From: CAZKAP01 sp964550895 | GTDB lineage: Bacteria; Bacteroidota; Bacteroidia; Flavobacteriales; Flavobacteriaceae | Assembly: GCA_964550895.1 (NCBI GenBank) | Contig: CAZKAP010000040.1 | Coordinates: forward strand, 1 to 28,113 | Reading direction: 5' to 3' | Length of the DNA: 28,113 bases | Part shown: positions 1 through 8,452 of the stretch, piece after piece | Numbering within the stretch: position 1 is the stretch's first letter | How the letters are laid out: each line of letters opens with the position of its first letter | Position numbers and translations under genes: made by a program | The notes under the pieces: generated by a model | Seen by the model: only the letters and a program-made list of their open reading frames with translations | What the model was told of the DNA's origin: nothing | The model's database searches: none

Positions 1-454
1 CCTGCTGGGTCAGCTGCTGGCGGAAGACCTCATTACGGGCGGACTGATAGTTCAGGTCGCTTTCGGCCATTTTGGCCTGCATACGGGATTGCCAGTCGAA
101 CAGGGACTTCGATATATTGATTCCGGCATTGAAGGCATAGCGCTGGCCGAACTGGGTCTCGACGACCTGGCCGGGCTGCCCGAAAATCTCACCCGGAACC
201 AGTGTGGTGGGCAGTGTGAGGTTGTCCTGCCCTGTGATCGTGCCGGATACATTCAGCATTCGGTAGGAGCGGGCTGCTTTCCAATCGGCCTCCGCCTTCT
301 TCATGTTTTTCTCGTACACCTCGAGATCGGGATTGTATTCAAAAGCCATAGCCAGGGCAGCTTCAAGGGATCCGATGTTCCTGTGGGTTGGCTGAGCCCA
401 ACCTGTGAGGTAAAGAGCAGACAGGACCAGGAAAAGGAGGTGTTTCGTATTCAT
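1..454 (-). CDS. TolC-family outer membrane efflux protein, 5' part only
   Basis: The frame opens at an ATG at 454 and stays open to the window edge, giving 151 visible residues. Residues 1-20 form a signal peptide (MNTKHLLFLVLSALYLTGWA). The mature part begins with LEAALAMAFEYNPDLEVYEKNMKKAEADW, the typical first helix of TolC-family proteins, in which a run of alternating residues follows an N-P-D/E-L core. A polar beta region and a second helix follow (SKSLFDWQSRMQAKMAESDL, then QSARNEVFRQQLTQQ), as in the repeated strand-helix units of the family. TolC-like proteins form the outer-membrane channel of RND or ABC efflux systems; the partner genes would lie to the left of the window. The substrate cannot be told. 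The remaining two thirds or so of the protein is outside the window. Confidence 0.85.
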   Translation of the reverse strand, partial: MNTKHLLFLVLSALYLTGWAQPTHRNIGSLEAALAMAFEYNPDLEVYEKNMKKAEADWKAARSYRMLNVSGTITGQDNLTLPTTLVPGEIFGQPGQVVETQFGQRYAFNAGINISKSLFDWQSRMQAKMAESDLNYQSARNEVFRQQLTQQ

Positions 455-529
455 GGCACAGGTATTAAGGGTGCGTTTGGATAATCGCACTCATAAAGTT
501 ATGGCGTTCTTCCTGAGGTTCTTCGCGAC

Positions 530-955
530 TTACTCGTCCCTTACCCGTTTCCAGGTGAAATTCCGGGTCATTCCCATTACCGATACCCCGACACCCAATT
601 CTTCTTCGGACAGCAAACGAAGGGTTACATCGGTTGTTCTTCCGCGTTTGGGGCCGTAGAGTTTACCCTTCCAAACCCCGTCTGCATAGGTCAGGTCCGA
701 GAGCATTTCCATGCCCATGATCTCGCGGTCCCTCAGCTTCGGGTCCGGGTTTTTACGGTCTTTTAGAGGATTGCCCTTTCGGTCCGTGGTCTGTTCCAGC
801 CAGACGATACGGCCCTGGTAGGAGTCGCCCTGGTTTGATATTTCTATCCGGCTGTTTTTCTCATGTGTGAGCCAGATACCTTCAATTTCATTTTGGGCCC
901 GGGTTAACCCGGTAACCCCGATAACTAAAAGGGTAGTAAATAAAGCGCGTTTCAT
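530..955 (-). CDS. DUF2147 domain-containing exported protein
   Basis: A 141-residue protein with a signal peptide (residues 1-20, ending TRAQ). The mature part starts IEGIWLTHEKNSRIEISNQG, followed by YQGRIVWLE and DLTYADGVWKGKLYGPKRG. This G-x-W...I-x-I...G-x-I-V-W-L pattern and the length match DUF2147, a small secreted beta-rich family common in Bacteroidota and Proteobacteria whose biochemical role is unknown. It ends 75 bp before the TolC-like gene on the same strand, so co-transcription is possible but not shown. A CAAAGAAA (minus strand TTTCTTTG) at about 983-990 is one mismatch from the TAnnTTTG -7 element and could drive it. The divergent neighbour is the LytS gene at 1229. Confidence 0.85.
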   Translation of the reverse strand: MKRALFTTLLVIGVTGLTRAQNEIEGIWLTHEKNSRIEISNQGDSYQGRIVWLEQTTDRKGNPLKDRKNPDPKLRDREIMGMEMLSDLTYADGVWKGKLYGPKRGRTTDVTLRLLSEEELGVGVSVMGMTRNFTWKRVRDE

Positions 956-1228
956 GTTCTTTCGATTTAATCATGGATCGAAGGCAAAGAAAGAGGGTTT
1001 CGTAAGCCGAAAGGGAATATATGAGGCCGAAGTAACTCATGAGGTCATTCAGGCTGAAAAACAGGGGGTTGAAATGTGTTCGGGCCACTGGGATGAGATA
1101 AGGGTAGGACTCCTGTCGGGAATCGTTTCGGGTTGGGATTCTTCGCCTTCAGTTTCCGACAGGGATGGTTCGGCTGCTATTATGATTAAATTGAAGTTTA
1201 AGCTTCGTATCCTTGTATAGTTATCCAG

Positions 1229-2212
1229 ATGAATTCTTCCCTCGAGAAATACCTGCCTGTACTGCTATCCCTTTTACTCCCCGGGATCAGCTTCCTGAAT
1301 AATCCTTCGGATGAATGGCGCTTGAATCTTGGGGTCCACCTCTATCTGGGATCGTCGTTAGTCCTGTACACATTATGGAACATCAACCGGTTCTTAAACA
1401 GGCGCAAGTTCCTTTCGGCCTGGACAAAACGGATAGCCAAATTACTGGTCAATGTGGTTTACATCGGTCTGATTACTTTTCTTTTTGATCTCATCTTCAG
1501 TGACTGGACCCATCCGTATGCCGACAAGGGGGTTTTTTTTCTGTTTATGAGGTTGAGCGTGGCCGCGATCATATTTAACCTGATTCAGACGGTGCTCTCG
1601 ACCATACGACAGCAGGAACGGCTCAAGGTTCAGAACATCACCCTGCAGGCCGAGAACCTGAAATCTCAACTCGAGGGGATGAAGCAGCAGATCGACCCTC
1701 ACTTCCTCTTCAACAGCCTCAATACCCTGGTCGACCTGATTGAGGAGGATCGGGAAAGGGCCGTGACCTTTACCCGGTCGTTTTCTCAACTGTACCGGCG
1801 GGTATTGCAGAGCCGTCAACACGATTTTATCACCCTGGAAGACGAACTGGAATTTCTTAAGGACTACTGGAATCTGCTGCACATGCGGTTCGGCGAGGCC
1901 CTTGTCCTTGAGGTCGATGTCGACCCGCAGTGTATGAATAGGTTAATCCCGCCCCTGTCCCTGCAGTTCCTGATCGAGAATGCCGTCAAGCACAACCGCA
2001 TATCGGCCCGTTCCCCGCTAAGGATCGAAATACGAAATGAAAAGGAGGTACTCGTGGTGCAAAACGAGCTCAGGCCTAAAGCGTATCAGGCTCCAGGAGA
2101 AGGGTTGGGCCTGCAAAACCTGCAAAAGCGCTTTAGCCTGCTGCATAAGCCCATCGTTTATGGTCAGCAGGCCGATTGCTTCACCGTCCGGCTACCCCTT
2201 AAACCCGTCTAA
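1229..2212 (+). CDS. LytS/YehU-type sensor histidine kinase
   Basis: A 327-residue membrane kinase. Hydrophobic segments lie at about residues 9-24, 35-51, 72-90 and 103-122, followed by a coiled-coil linker (about 126-152). The His_kinase (PF06580) motif QQIDPHFLFNSLN puts the phosphoacceptor at His158. The ATP-binding part has an N-box-like LIENAVKHN (about 249-257) and a G-box GEGLGLQNLQKRF (about 290-302). There is no recognisable extracytoplasmic sensor domain, so the signal is probably read in or near the membrane. The stop is 3 nt before the response-regulator ATG at 2216, so the two genes form a translationally close pair. Families of this kind phosphorylate LytTR regulators. The signal and target genes are not evident. 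Confidence 0.93.
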   Translation: MNSSLEKYLPVLLSLLLPGISFLNNPSDEWRLNLGVHLYLGSSLVLYTLWNINRFLNRRKFLSAWTKRIAKLLVNVVYIGLITFLFDLIFSDWTHPYADKGVFFLFMRLSVAAIIFNLIQTVLSTIRQQERLKVQNITLQAENLKSQLEGMKQQIDPHFLFNSLNTLVDLIEEDRERAVTFTRSFSQLYRRVLQSRQHDFITLEDELEFLKDYWNLLHMRFGEALVLEVDVDPQCMNRLIPPLSLQFLIENAVKHNRISARSPLRIEIRNEKEVLVVQNELRPKAYQAPGEGLGLQNLQKRFSLLHKPIVYGQQADCFTVRLPLKPV

Positions 2213-2215
2213 ATC

Positions 2216-2995
2216 ATGAATACCTTATTGCGAATCATTATAATCGAGGACGAAGAATCAGCCGTACGCCGGCTTCAAAAAGAGCTGATGCGTCTAGAGG
2301 GTTACCGTTTTGAGGTGTTGGCCTTCATAGATAGTGTAACGGATGCGGTGGAGTGGTTCAGTGCCGGAAACGAGGTCGACCTGATTTTCATGGATATACA
2401 CCTGTCGGACGGTCAGAGCTTCGAAATATTCAGGCAGCTTGAAGTCCCTGCCCCGGTCATCTTCACTACGGCCTACGACGAATACGCAATCAAGGCCTTT
2501 AAAGTCAATAGCCTGGACTATCTGCTTAAACCGATAGTCCCGGAGGAGCTCGAGGCCGCCGTCGGCAAATTCATCCATCAGAGAAATCAGGAACCGGGTG
2601 CCATCTACCTGGAGCAACTCAAAGAACTGACCCGCTCCTTTTCCCAGCCCGAGCCGCACCGGTCGAGCTTCCTCGTCTCTTACCGGCATAAGATGATCAT
2701 GATTGACGTACACGAGGTAGCCTATATTTTCGTTCGGGAGAAGGCGGTTTTTATACGGAAAAACGACGGCCGGGAATACCCGGTGGATTACTTCCTGGAC
2801 GAAATGGAAAATCAACTCGACCCCAGGGAGTTTTATCGCGCCAACAGGCAGTATCTGGTCGCCCGCTCTTCCATAGCCGAGATCGAGCCCTATTTCAACG
2901 GCCGTTTGCTCCTTCGGCTGCGACCGGAGGCTCCTTCGCCCGTAACGGTGAGCAAGGAAAAGGCCAGCCATTTCAAGCGCTGGGCCGATTCCTGA
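2216..2995 (+). CDS. LytTR-family response regulator
   Basis: A 259-residue two-domain regulator. The receiver domain (about 6-120) has the acidic pair in IIEDEES, phosphoacceptor Asp60 (IFMDIHL), Thr84/Thr85 (FTTAYDEY) and Lys106 (LLKPI). The LytTR DNA-binding domain (about 150-255) carries the typical VAYIFVREKAVFIRKNDGR strands and FYRANRQYLV. LytTR domains bind DNA through a beta fold and usually recognise paired imperfect direct repeats. It follows the LytS-like kinase by 3 nt and is its evident partner. Its 3' end converges with the minus-strand gene ending at 3008, leaving only 12 bp, and I see no separate terminator between them. Confidence 0.94.
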   Translation: MNTLLRIIIIEDEESAVRRLQKELMRLEGYRFEVLAFIDSVTDAVEWFSAGNEVDLIFMDIHLSDGQSFEIFRQLEVPAPVIFTTAYDEYAIKAFKVNSLDYLLKPIVPEELEAAVGKFIHQRNQEPGAIYLEQLKELTRSFSQPEPHRSSFLVSYRHKMIMIDVHEVAYIFVREKAVFIRKNDGREYPVDYFLDEMENQLDPREFYRANRQYLVARSSIAEIEPYFNGRLLLRLRPEAPSPVTVSKEKASHFKRWADS

Positions 2996-3007
2996 ATCCT
3001 CCCGGAT

Positions 3008-3805
3008 TTATTCCAAATCGTTGACCTTCCAGTATTCCTCGCTTTTGCGAACGAAGAACTCCCAGAGCTTGAGTTCATCACGAGCCGCTACCCGTTTTGG
3101 ATACTCCGGGTCGGCTGCACAGAAGTACATGAAGCTGTTCAGGCGATCCCGGGGAATGCCGAGTTGGGCCAGATAGATCGAGTCCGACAGGGACTCCCGG
3201 AGGCCCGCCAGGATTCGATCTTCGCGTTCCAATTTTACCCGGGCCTTCAGGTCTTTGGTCCGTCCGCTGAGTGCATTGAGCAGTTTGTTAAAGTTCAGCC
3301 CGGGAAAATACAGTAGGGGGCCGCTATTGGCCTCTGAAAGCCGGCGTTCGCTCTGGGTGGGAATGGGAGTACCCGCATTGGGAAGGCCCAGTGACTCGGC
3401 CGTGACGGGCGCCACCGCCAGGGCCTGGGCGTCGCTGCCCAGATTGCCCGACAAGTCGTAGGGCATCAGCGTAACGCCTTCCAACTCGGTGACCCTGAGC
3501 TCCATGGCGACCTGGAAGAAGGTGGATTCGAACAGTCCTGGCGTGACCACAATTTCCTTCCGTTTGAGTTGCACTGCTGAGAACACCAGGGAATCCCCGA
3601 CTGCCGCCCGAATTGCGAAATATCCTTCCAAATCGGTGATGGTGGCCCGTTCTGTCCGCAGGTTCTGAATCGTTACAAAGGTGATTTCCGCCTCGTTAGA
3701 TACTACCCGGCCCTGCAGTTCCCGCTGGCTTTGCCCGAAGGCGGAGAGTGCGAAGAGGAGTATCAGAATCAGCAGGGGGCTGCGGGGAGTCGGATGCATA
3801 ACCAA
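3008..3805 (-). CDS. Exported protein with carboxypeptidase-like regulatory domain
   Basis: A 265-residue protein. A signal peptide (residues 1-24, ending SAFGQS) is followed by a CarboxypepD_reg-like beta-sandwich (about 30-107): LQGRVVSNEAEITFVTI, then TDLEGYFAIRAAVGDSLVFSA. In Bacteroidota this fold sits at the N-terminus of TonB receptors or stands alone in small periplasmic or outer-membrane proteins such as this one. The C-terminal half (about 110-265) has no motif I recognise and is rich in charged helix-forming residues (LKARVKLEREDRILAGLRES). No barrel or plug is present, so it is not a truncated receptor at this length. It stands alone between the convergent LytTR gene and the peroxiredoxin terminator. 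Function unknown; the carboxypeptidase name refers to the fold, not to an activity. Confidence 0.82.
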   Translation of the reverse strand: MVMHPTPRSPLLILILLFALSAFGQSQRELQGRVVSNEAEITFVTIQNLRTERATITDLEGYFAIRAAVGDSLVFSAVQLKRKEIVVTPGLFESTFFQVAMELRVTELEGVTLMPYDLSGNLGSDAQALAVAPVTAESLGLPNAGTPIPTQSERRLSEANSGPLLYFPGLNFNKLLNALSGRTKDLKARVKLEREDRILAGLRESLSDSIYLAQLGIPRDRLNSFMYFCAADPEYPKRVAARDELKLWEFFVRKSEEYWKVNDLE

Positions 3806-3905
3806 TGACGTGGTGCTTATGCCAATTTAGTACAAATGCCCCTGTATTGTGGTTGATACCGCGGTGGTCCACCCCGGTTTTAATTGAATTTTAACGAAAA
3901 GGAAA

Positions 3906-3935
3906 GGGACGAAGACCCGCTGCGGTCTCCGCCCC
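3906..3935 (-). terminator. Rho-independent terminator of the peroxiredoxin gene
   Basis: Read on the minus strand, GGGGCGGAGACC and GGTCTTCGTCCC flank the six-base loop GCAGCG. All 12 positions pair in RNA if two G-U wobbles are allowed, and the helix is followed by CCCTTTCCTTTTCG. On the plus strand the same two positions become A-C mismatches, so the signal is strand-specific and fits the end of the peroxiredoxin gene (stop at 3969). Confidence 0.75.
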
Positions 3936-3968
3936 TATGCTTAACCTAAATCCTAAAAATTAAGACGG

Positions 3969-4631
3969 TTACTGGAGTTCTCTTTTCGCCAGGTACCAGT
4001 CAACTTTTTCCAGGGTGTCGTCTTGTACCCGCTGCTCGAGTTCTTCGAGGTTTTTGGGTGGCGGAACGATCACCTTATCTCCTTTTTTCCAGTTCAGCGG
4101 CATGGCGCAGGCATGCTCGTCTGAGGTCTGCAGGGCCTCCAGGGCCCGCAGGATTTCGTCCATATTGCGTCCCACATTTAGGGGGTAGTACATGATCAGA
4201 CGTACTTTCTTCTGCGGATCAATGAAGAACACGGCCCGCACCGCGGCCGTTTCGCTTTCATTGGGCTGCAGCATGCCATAGAGCTTGGAAACCTTCATGT
4301 CCAGGTCCGCTATAATGGGGAAGTCGAAATAGACTCCTGTATTTTCTTTCACGTTCTGTACCCAGCCCAGGTGAGCGTGAATGCTGTCGATGCTGAGCCC
4401 GATCAGGGCCGTATTAAGCGCCTCGAATTCTGCCTTGCGCGTGGCAAAACCCATCATCTCGGTGGTGCATACCGGTGTGAAGTCTGCAGGATGTGAGAAC
4501 ATCACGATCCATTTCCCGGATGCAAACTCGGATAATTGTATGTCGCCTTTAGTGGTTTTGGCCTTAAAGTCGGGTGCCTGATCCCCGATCCGGGGCATCT
4601 GGGTTACTTCTGCTGTTGTCTTTTCTTCCAT
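3969..4631 (-). CDS. Peroxiredoxin, Prx6 / 1-Cys type
   Basis: A 220-residue thiol peroxidase of the AhpC/TSA superfamily that reduces H2O2 or organic peroxides in the cytoplasm. The N-terminal IGDQAPDF is followed by the active-site segment HPADFTPVCTTE, with peroxidatic Cys55 and conserved Pro48 and Thr52. RAVFFIDPQKKVRLIMYYPLNVGRN is the Prx6-group signature, containing the conserved Arg of the active site. The PPPKNLEELEQR tail and the length (about 210-220) also fit the Prx6/archaeal group rather than AhpC. A second cysteine (Cys173, in EHACAMP) could act as a resolving residue, as in some archaeal members; this is inference. It has its own promoter and a palindromic operator candidate (4681-4706) and its own terminator. 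No signal peptide. Confidence 0.95.
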   Translation of the reverse strand: MEEKTTAEVTQMPRIGDQAPDFKAKTTKGDIQLSEFASGKWIVMFSHPADFTPVCTTEMMGFATRKAEFEALNTALIGLSIDSIHAHLGWVQNVKENTGVYFDFPIIADLDMKVSKLYGMLQPNESETAAVRAVFFIDPQKKVRLIMYYPLNVGRNMDEILRALEALQTSDEHACAMPLNWKKGDKVIVPPPKNLEELEQRVQDDTLEKVDWYLAKRELQ

Positions 4632-4680
4632 ATTCAGATTGATATTTGTTGCAAGTACGAACTCTTTTGGATAACCGGCA

Positions 4681-4706
4681 GTAACATGGGTTACCGATCA
4701 AATCTA
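4681..4706 (-). promoter_or_regulatory. Peroxiredoxin promoter (-7 TAGATTTG) with palindromic operator candidate
   Basis: On the minus strand, TAGATTTG (4706-4699) is an exact match to the Bacteroidota -7 consensus TAnnTTTG and lies about 68 nt upstream of the ATG. Four bases downstream of it is the perfect palindrome GTAAC-CCAT-GTTAC (4694-4681), placed where the transcription start should be, a typical repressor position. The same GTAAC-N4-GTTAC occurs upstream of the arsenite methyltransferase gene (10691-10704). The -33 element is weak (GGTTTT). Confidence 0.5.
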
Positions 4707-4764
4707 TTCGCAATTAAACATATAAAACCTATGGGATATATAGGCAAATCTTGTTCCCCTTTAA

Positions 4765-4782
4765 CGAGACCTTAGGATCTCG
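4765..4782 (-). terminator. Weak hairpin after the HExxH protein gene
   Basis: CGAGA (4765-4769) and TCTCG (4778-4782) form a short inverted repeat with a further CC/GG pair inside, just downstream of the minus-strand gene that ends at 4806. There is no real T-tract after it on the minus strand (TTAAAGGGG), so it may only mark the 3' end weakly. Confidence 0.3.
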
Positions 4783-4805
4783 CATACCCGCTTGGCCCGT
4801 CCCCT

Positions 4806-5564
4806 TCAGTCCCTATAACCGGAGGCTTGCATGTGGTTCCTTATGGTTTCCGGCCGCATATAGCGTTCGGTCTCCATCATGCCCGCCCAGAAGGAATCCG
4901 GGTTAGCATCGATAAACTCCCCGAAGACACCGTGAACGTACTCGCTCCAGGCAAGGAGCTGATAACCTGCGCCATGAGCGATGGCACATTGGTCGGTTTG
5001 GTATTCGTAGCGGTTCATGTAGGAAGTGGAAAAATTGCCGACCAGTACCTGCATCATCCCCCAGGTGTTGCGCCGCATGTAGTCCGCTGAATGCCCAAGC
5101 TCGTGTGCAATGAGTCCGATCCGGGCATTGAAGGGCATTTTGCCGATCAGGAATTTGTTCATGATGTCGAGCTCGCTCTTAGTGTCTATGAAAACGAGAT
5201 ACTGCCTGTCTTCGGGCCGCCTGAAGGAACTCAGTACGGTTGGGCGGGAGCTGGCGGGCGCCAGTACATGGGATCCGATAACAAAACGCAGCCTTACATC
5301 TTCCAGTTCGGGATAGAAGGATAGTGCCAATAAGGCTTCCAGTTCATAGCCCTCGGGTAATTCCTTGTTTTTGCCGAATCGCTGCATGAGGCTGTCGAGC
5401 TGTTCCGGTCCGTAATCGGCCTCGTAGAAAGTGCTGACGGTTCGCTCAGGAGCGTTTTCTAGCTGGCAGTAGGATCCGTCGGGCAGGGTCCAGTAAGGAA
5501 TCATGAAAAGAAGGATAAAGACCGTCAGGGAGCCCAGTACGTACAGGAGTCTTTTCTTTCTCAT
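4806..5564 (-). CDS. Membrane-anchored HExxH (gluzincin-like) protein, uncharacterised
   Basis: A 252-residue protein with one N-terminal membrane segment (residues 6-25, no clear cleavage site), so the bulk is probably periplasmic. LIAHELGHSADYM contains HExxH at 154-158, the zinc-binding and catalytic motif of metallopeptidases. Downstream, RYEYQTDQCAI gives an ExxxD pattern (Glu187, Asp191) like the third-ligand region of gluzincins. I do not recognise a named family, and the protein is shorter than typical M48 peptidases. It could be a peptidase or a zincin-fold protein that has changed role. It lies 52 bp downstream of the HTH-TPR regulator on the same strand and may be co-transcribed with it; a loose inverted repeat in the gap (GTTTGGG / CCCAAAAC on the minus strand) could instead end the upstream transcript. 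Confidence 0.7.
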   Translation of the reverse strand: MRKKRLLYVLGSLTVFILLFMIPYWTLPDGSYCQLENAPERTVSTFYEADYGPEQLDSLMQRFGKNKELPEGYELEALLALSFYPELEDVRLRFVIGSHVLAPASSRPTVLSSFRRPEDRQYLVFIDTKSELDIMNKFLIGKMPFNARIGLIAHELGHSADYMRRNTWGMMQVLVGNFSTSYMNRYEYQTDQCAIAHGAGYQLLAWSEYVHGVFGEFIDANPDSFWAGMMETERYMRPETIRNHMQASGYRD

Positions 5565-5616
5565 GAATTTATGGTCGCAGTTTTGGGCTGGACTTTACCC
5601 AAACCCGGGGTGATGT

Positions 5617-7768
5617 CTAATCCAGGAGATTCAACTCGTTCAGCCTGCGAATCCGGTCCTCTCGCAGTTGATTGAAGTTTTCTGCCATGGTCTGCATGAT
5701 CCTCACGTAGCGACGGTTGTTTGCGAGCCCCTCGAACAGGGGGTCCCCATCCAGCATGAGCACAAACCAGTACATGTATTCGCCGTTTTGTACAAAGGTA
5801 TCCAAATCGTCGAGGGCCTGATCGGTTTCCCCATCGTAGAGGTGAAGCAAAGACTCCAGGAAGGGGACATAAACACCCTCATTGGAGTTCAGCCATGCCT
5901 CATAGGAGTCCCGGAATTCCTCGGCCCGTTCGGCCTGACCCATCTTGCGCATAACGTAGGCAATTTCGATGTCCTGTTCCGGGAAGATGGTGAAGCCCAG
6001 AGCCTCCTTACGCCGGACAAAACGGCCGTAGTATTCGTAGCTGGCCGGATAATCCTTCTGTTTATAACAAAGGCTGGCGAGTTCATTGAGCACATCGAGC
6101 CGGGTCGTATCTGAGCTGTAGACCCCTTCCATTCGCTGCCTCGCCCGGTCTAAGTCCAGGTCGATGGCCAGGTCGATATAAATATTGAGATACTGGGAAA
6201 AGACATTCTCCGGATCGTATTCCAGGGAACGGCGTATGTGCTCCTTGGCCTTATCCATCATCCCTGACTGGGCGAAGGCATTGGAAATGATCAGATGGGT
6301 ATTGCTTCGTTCGGATTTGTTGGTGCCGGTCATGTCCAGTTGGAGGACGGAAAGCGCGTGTACCAGGTATTTTTCTGAATCGGGCAGGTAGATGTTGTAG
6401 ATCTCCGATAAGTAATTATGGGTCCAGACCGAATTGGGATTAATTTCAAGTACCCGCTCGAAGTATTCGATGGCCTCCTGATACCGTTGGGTATGCATAT
6501 AGTAAAGGCCACGGGAGATAAGGCCTTCCGGTAGTTCCGGGTCCAGTAAAAGGGCCTTGTCGGAGAAACGCTCCAGATCCTTTTGGTGGAGTTTTTCGGT
6601 GCGAAACAGGTCCAGGTAGTAATAGCATACTGCCGTAAAGGCATAGGGATGCGCGAATTCCGGATCCAGTTCTATGGCCTTGCCAAAATACACCAGGCCG
6701 GAATCCAGGCCTGTCTCGGTTTGCTGACGAATAAAGTCCAATCCTTTCAGGTACTGATCGTATGCCTCGAGGTTTTCGGTAGGAATGGCCTCCATACGGG
6801 CCTTCACAGCCGGGCTGACCATTACCTCTATTCTCGATGCTATGTTCTGCGAGACCTCGGACTGTAGGCTGAAGACATCCGCGAATTCGCGCTGATACTG
6901 CTGGGACCACAATCGTCGATCTTCGGAGGCGGCAATGAGCTGAACCGACAGCAGGATTTGCTTATCCAGCTTCTGTCCGCTGCCTTCCACTATGTAGTCC
7001 ACTCCGAGTTCACGGGCGATTTCCGGTGCCGACATGCGCGCCTGACGGTACTTTTCGACCGAGGTCCGGCTGATTACACGCAGGTCTTCTATCTTCTGCA
7101 AATGATTGAGTATGGACTCCATCATGCCGTTAACGAAGTATCGATTCGTGGAGTCCGCACTTTCATTCTTGAAGGGCAGAACGGCAATGGAGATTTCCTG
7201 GGACGGTGGAGGATCGCTCGCCCCTTCCCGAATGAAGTAAGCGACAACGGCAATCACTACCACCACAGCTAATCCCAAAGCAATGGGCACGTGTCCGACT
7301 GGCTTTACCAGGGCTTGGTCAGGTTCGGACCCATCTCCATGCCGATCGACGGTACTGCGATCCTCCGGGGTTCCCGAACGGGTTTCACCCGGGGACTCCC
7401 CGTATTTATCGCGATAGCACTTGATGAAGTAGGAGGGGCTGCTGAAGCCGGTTTCGAAGGATATCTCCNNNNNNNNNNTCGGTTTCTTCGAGTAAAACCC
7501 TGGCGTGATCCAGTCGAACTTCCTTGATGAATTCGCTGGCCGACATGCCCAGATGTTTCTTCAGGGTTCGCAGCAGAGTAGACCGACTCACGGAATAGGC
7601 TTCGGCTAACTCGCCCACACCAAACTTCTCGTCGGATAAATGTTCTTCGACGATGCGGGTGAGTTTTTCTATGATTTCGTCCCGGGTAGGCATGTGGGTT
7701 AGGTCTTCAGAACAATATGGGTCAGGCATTGAACTTTCAACAACTAAGGTACCGTTTTGACGCATCAT
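5617..7768 (-). CDS. AraC-type HTH / membrane / TolB-like / TPR hybrid regulator, interrupted by an assembly gap
   Basis: Two reading frames on either side of ten Ns form one gene of about 715 residues. The 5' part (7479-7768) encodes an AraC-type HTH (FGVGELAEAYSVSRSTLLRTLKKHLGMSASEFI ending LLEET). After the gap, the frame continues EISFETGFSSPSYFIKCYRDKYGESPGE, the second HTH helix pair. A linker and one membrane segment follow (IALGLAVVVVIAVVAYFI). Next comes a TolB/FlgO-like domain (IAVLPFKNESADS, YFVNGMMESILNHL, VISRTSVEKYRQ) and at least five TPR-like helix pairs (for example EAIEYFERVLEINPNSVWTHNYLSEIY). This HTH-TM-TPR plan is common in Bacteroidota and suggests a DNA-binding domain in the cytoplasm coupled to a periplasmic sensory part. 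The outermost ATG is used here; ATGs at 7729 and 7693 are equally possible and would clear the direct repeats at 7759-7791. Confidence 0.85.
7469..7478. other. Assembly gap (10 N)
   Basis: Ten unresolved bases inside the HTH domain of the hybrid regulator. The flanking frames agree only if the true number of missing bases is a multiple of three. The AraC pattern E-T-D-x-S-V-x-E-I predicts 12 bases, so the placeholder length is probably arbitrary and the apparent frameshift is not biological. Confidence 0.95.
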
Positions 7769-7791
7769 TACGATGATTGACGCACCATTAC
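7759..7791. repeat. 20-bp-spaced direct repeats, candidate AraC-type operator
   Basis: GACGCATCATTAC (7759-7771) recurs as GACGCACCATTAC (7779-7791), one mismatch, with a period of 20 bp (about two helical turns). A third partial copy, TGACGCAGCC, is at 7839-7848. The repeats lie between the AraC-type regulator and the divergent ankyrin gene. AraC-family proteins usually bind direct repeats on one helix face, so autoregulation or control of the divergent pair is a reasonable inference. The first copy overlaps the outermost ATG of the regulator. Confidence 0.45.
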
Positions 7792-7890
7792 CACGGCTGA
7801 TGCCCCCTTGGCATACTGCGGAATGCGGCTATTATCCCTGACGCAGCCTTCGGTCGGACCTTTGGAGGGTAATCATAAAATCACTTTTCA

Positions 7891-8448
7891 ATGAAAGCAA
7901 AACACCTTTTCCACCGCCTGGCGATTGCCTTTTTATTTACAGGTATGCTCATGCAGGCGCAATCCGTAAAGAAGCCCAAAGAAACCCTGCACGAGGCCGC
8001 CTTTTTCGGATATCTGAATAAAATCGAACAGCATATCGCCTATGGGAGCGACCTGAATCAGAAAGATGACTACGGTTCCACTCCCCTTAATGTGGCGATC
8101 ACCTTTGGGCGAACTGACGTTGCCCTGGCACTCATAGAAGCCGGAGCCGACCTCACGATCACCACTCCTGATGGATCGACTCCGATTCATACGTCGGCCT
8201 TTTTCGGCCGGGTTGAAGTGGTGGAAGCCCTCATCCGCAATGGGGCTGACCTGAACGCGAAAAATTCCTACGGTTCCACGGCACTGATGACGGTACAGGC
8301 ACCCTTTGACCAGCTGAAGCCGGCCTATGATGAAATCAGCCGAAATCTTGGACCCATGGGCTTCAGGCTGGATTATAAAAAGCTCAGGGAAAACCACAAG
8401 CAGATCGAGAAGAAACTGCAGGTGGCCATGAACAAGCAAAAACAATAA
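7891..8448 (+). CDS. Exported ankyrin-repeat protein
   Basis: A 185-residue protein with a signal peptide (residues 1-24, ending MLMQAQS). Three to four ankyrin repeats run from about 31 to 135: LHEAAFFGYLNKIEQHIAYGSDLN, then GSTPLNVAITFGRTDVALALIEAGADLT, then GSTPIHTSAFFGRVEVVEALIRNGADLN, then GSTALM. The C-terminus (about 140-185) is a charged helix (KKLRENHKQIEKKLQVAMNKQKQ). Ankyrin repeats bind other proteins; no catalytic motif is present. It is 4 bp upstream of the acyltransferase gene, so the two are surely an operon. It is divergent from the HTH-TPR regulator, which may control it. Confidence 0.88.
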   Translation: MKAKHLFHRLAIAFLFTGMLMQAQSVKKPKETLHEAAFFGYLNKIEQHIAYGSDLNQKDDYGSTPLNVAITFGRTDVALALIEAGADLTITTPDGSTPIHTSAFFGRVEVVEALIRNGADLNAKNSYGSTALMTVQAPFDQLKPAYDEISRNLGPMGFRLDYKKLRENHKQIEKKLQVAMNKQKQ

Positions 8449-8452
8449 GAAG

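Noticed and set aside
867..1220. 117-codon frame covering the DUF2147/LytS intergenic region
   Set aside because: It begins antisense to the DUF2147 signal peptide and has no domain or composition typical of a protein; the 273-bp gap is better read as a divergent promoter region.
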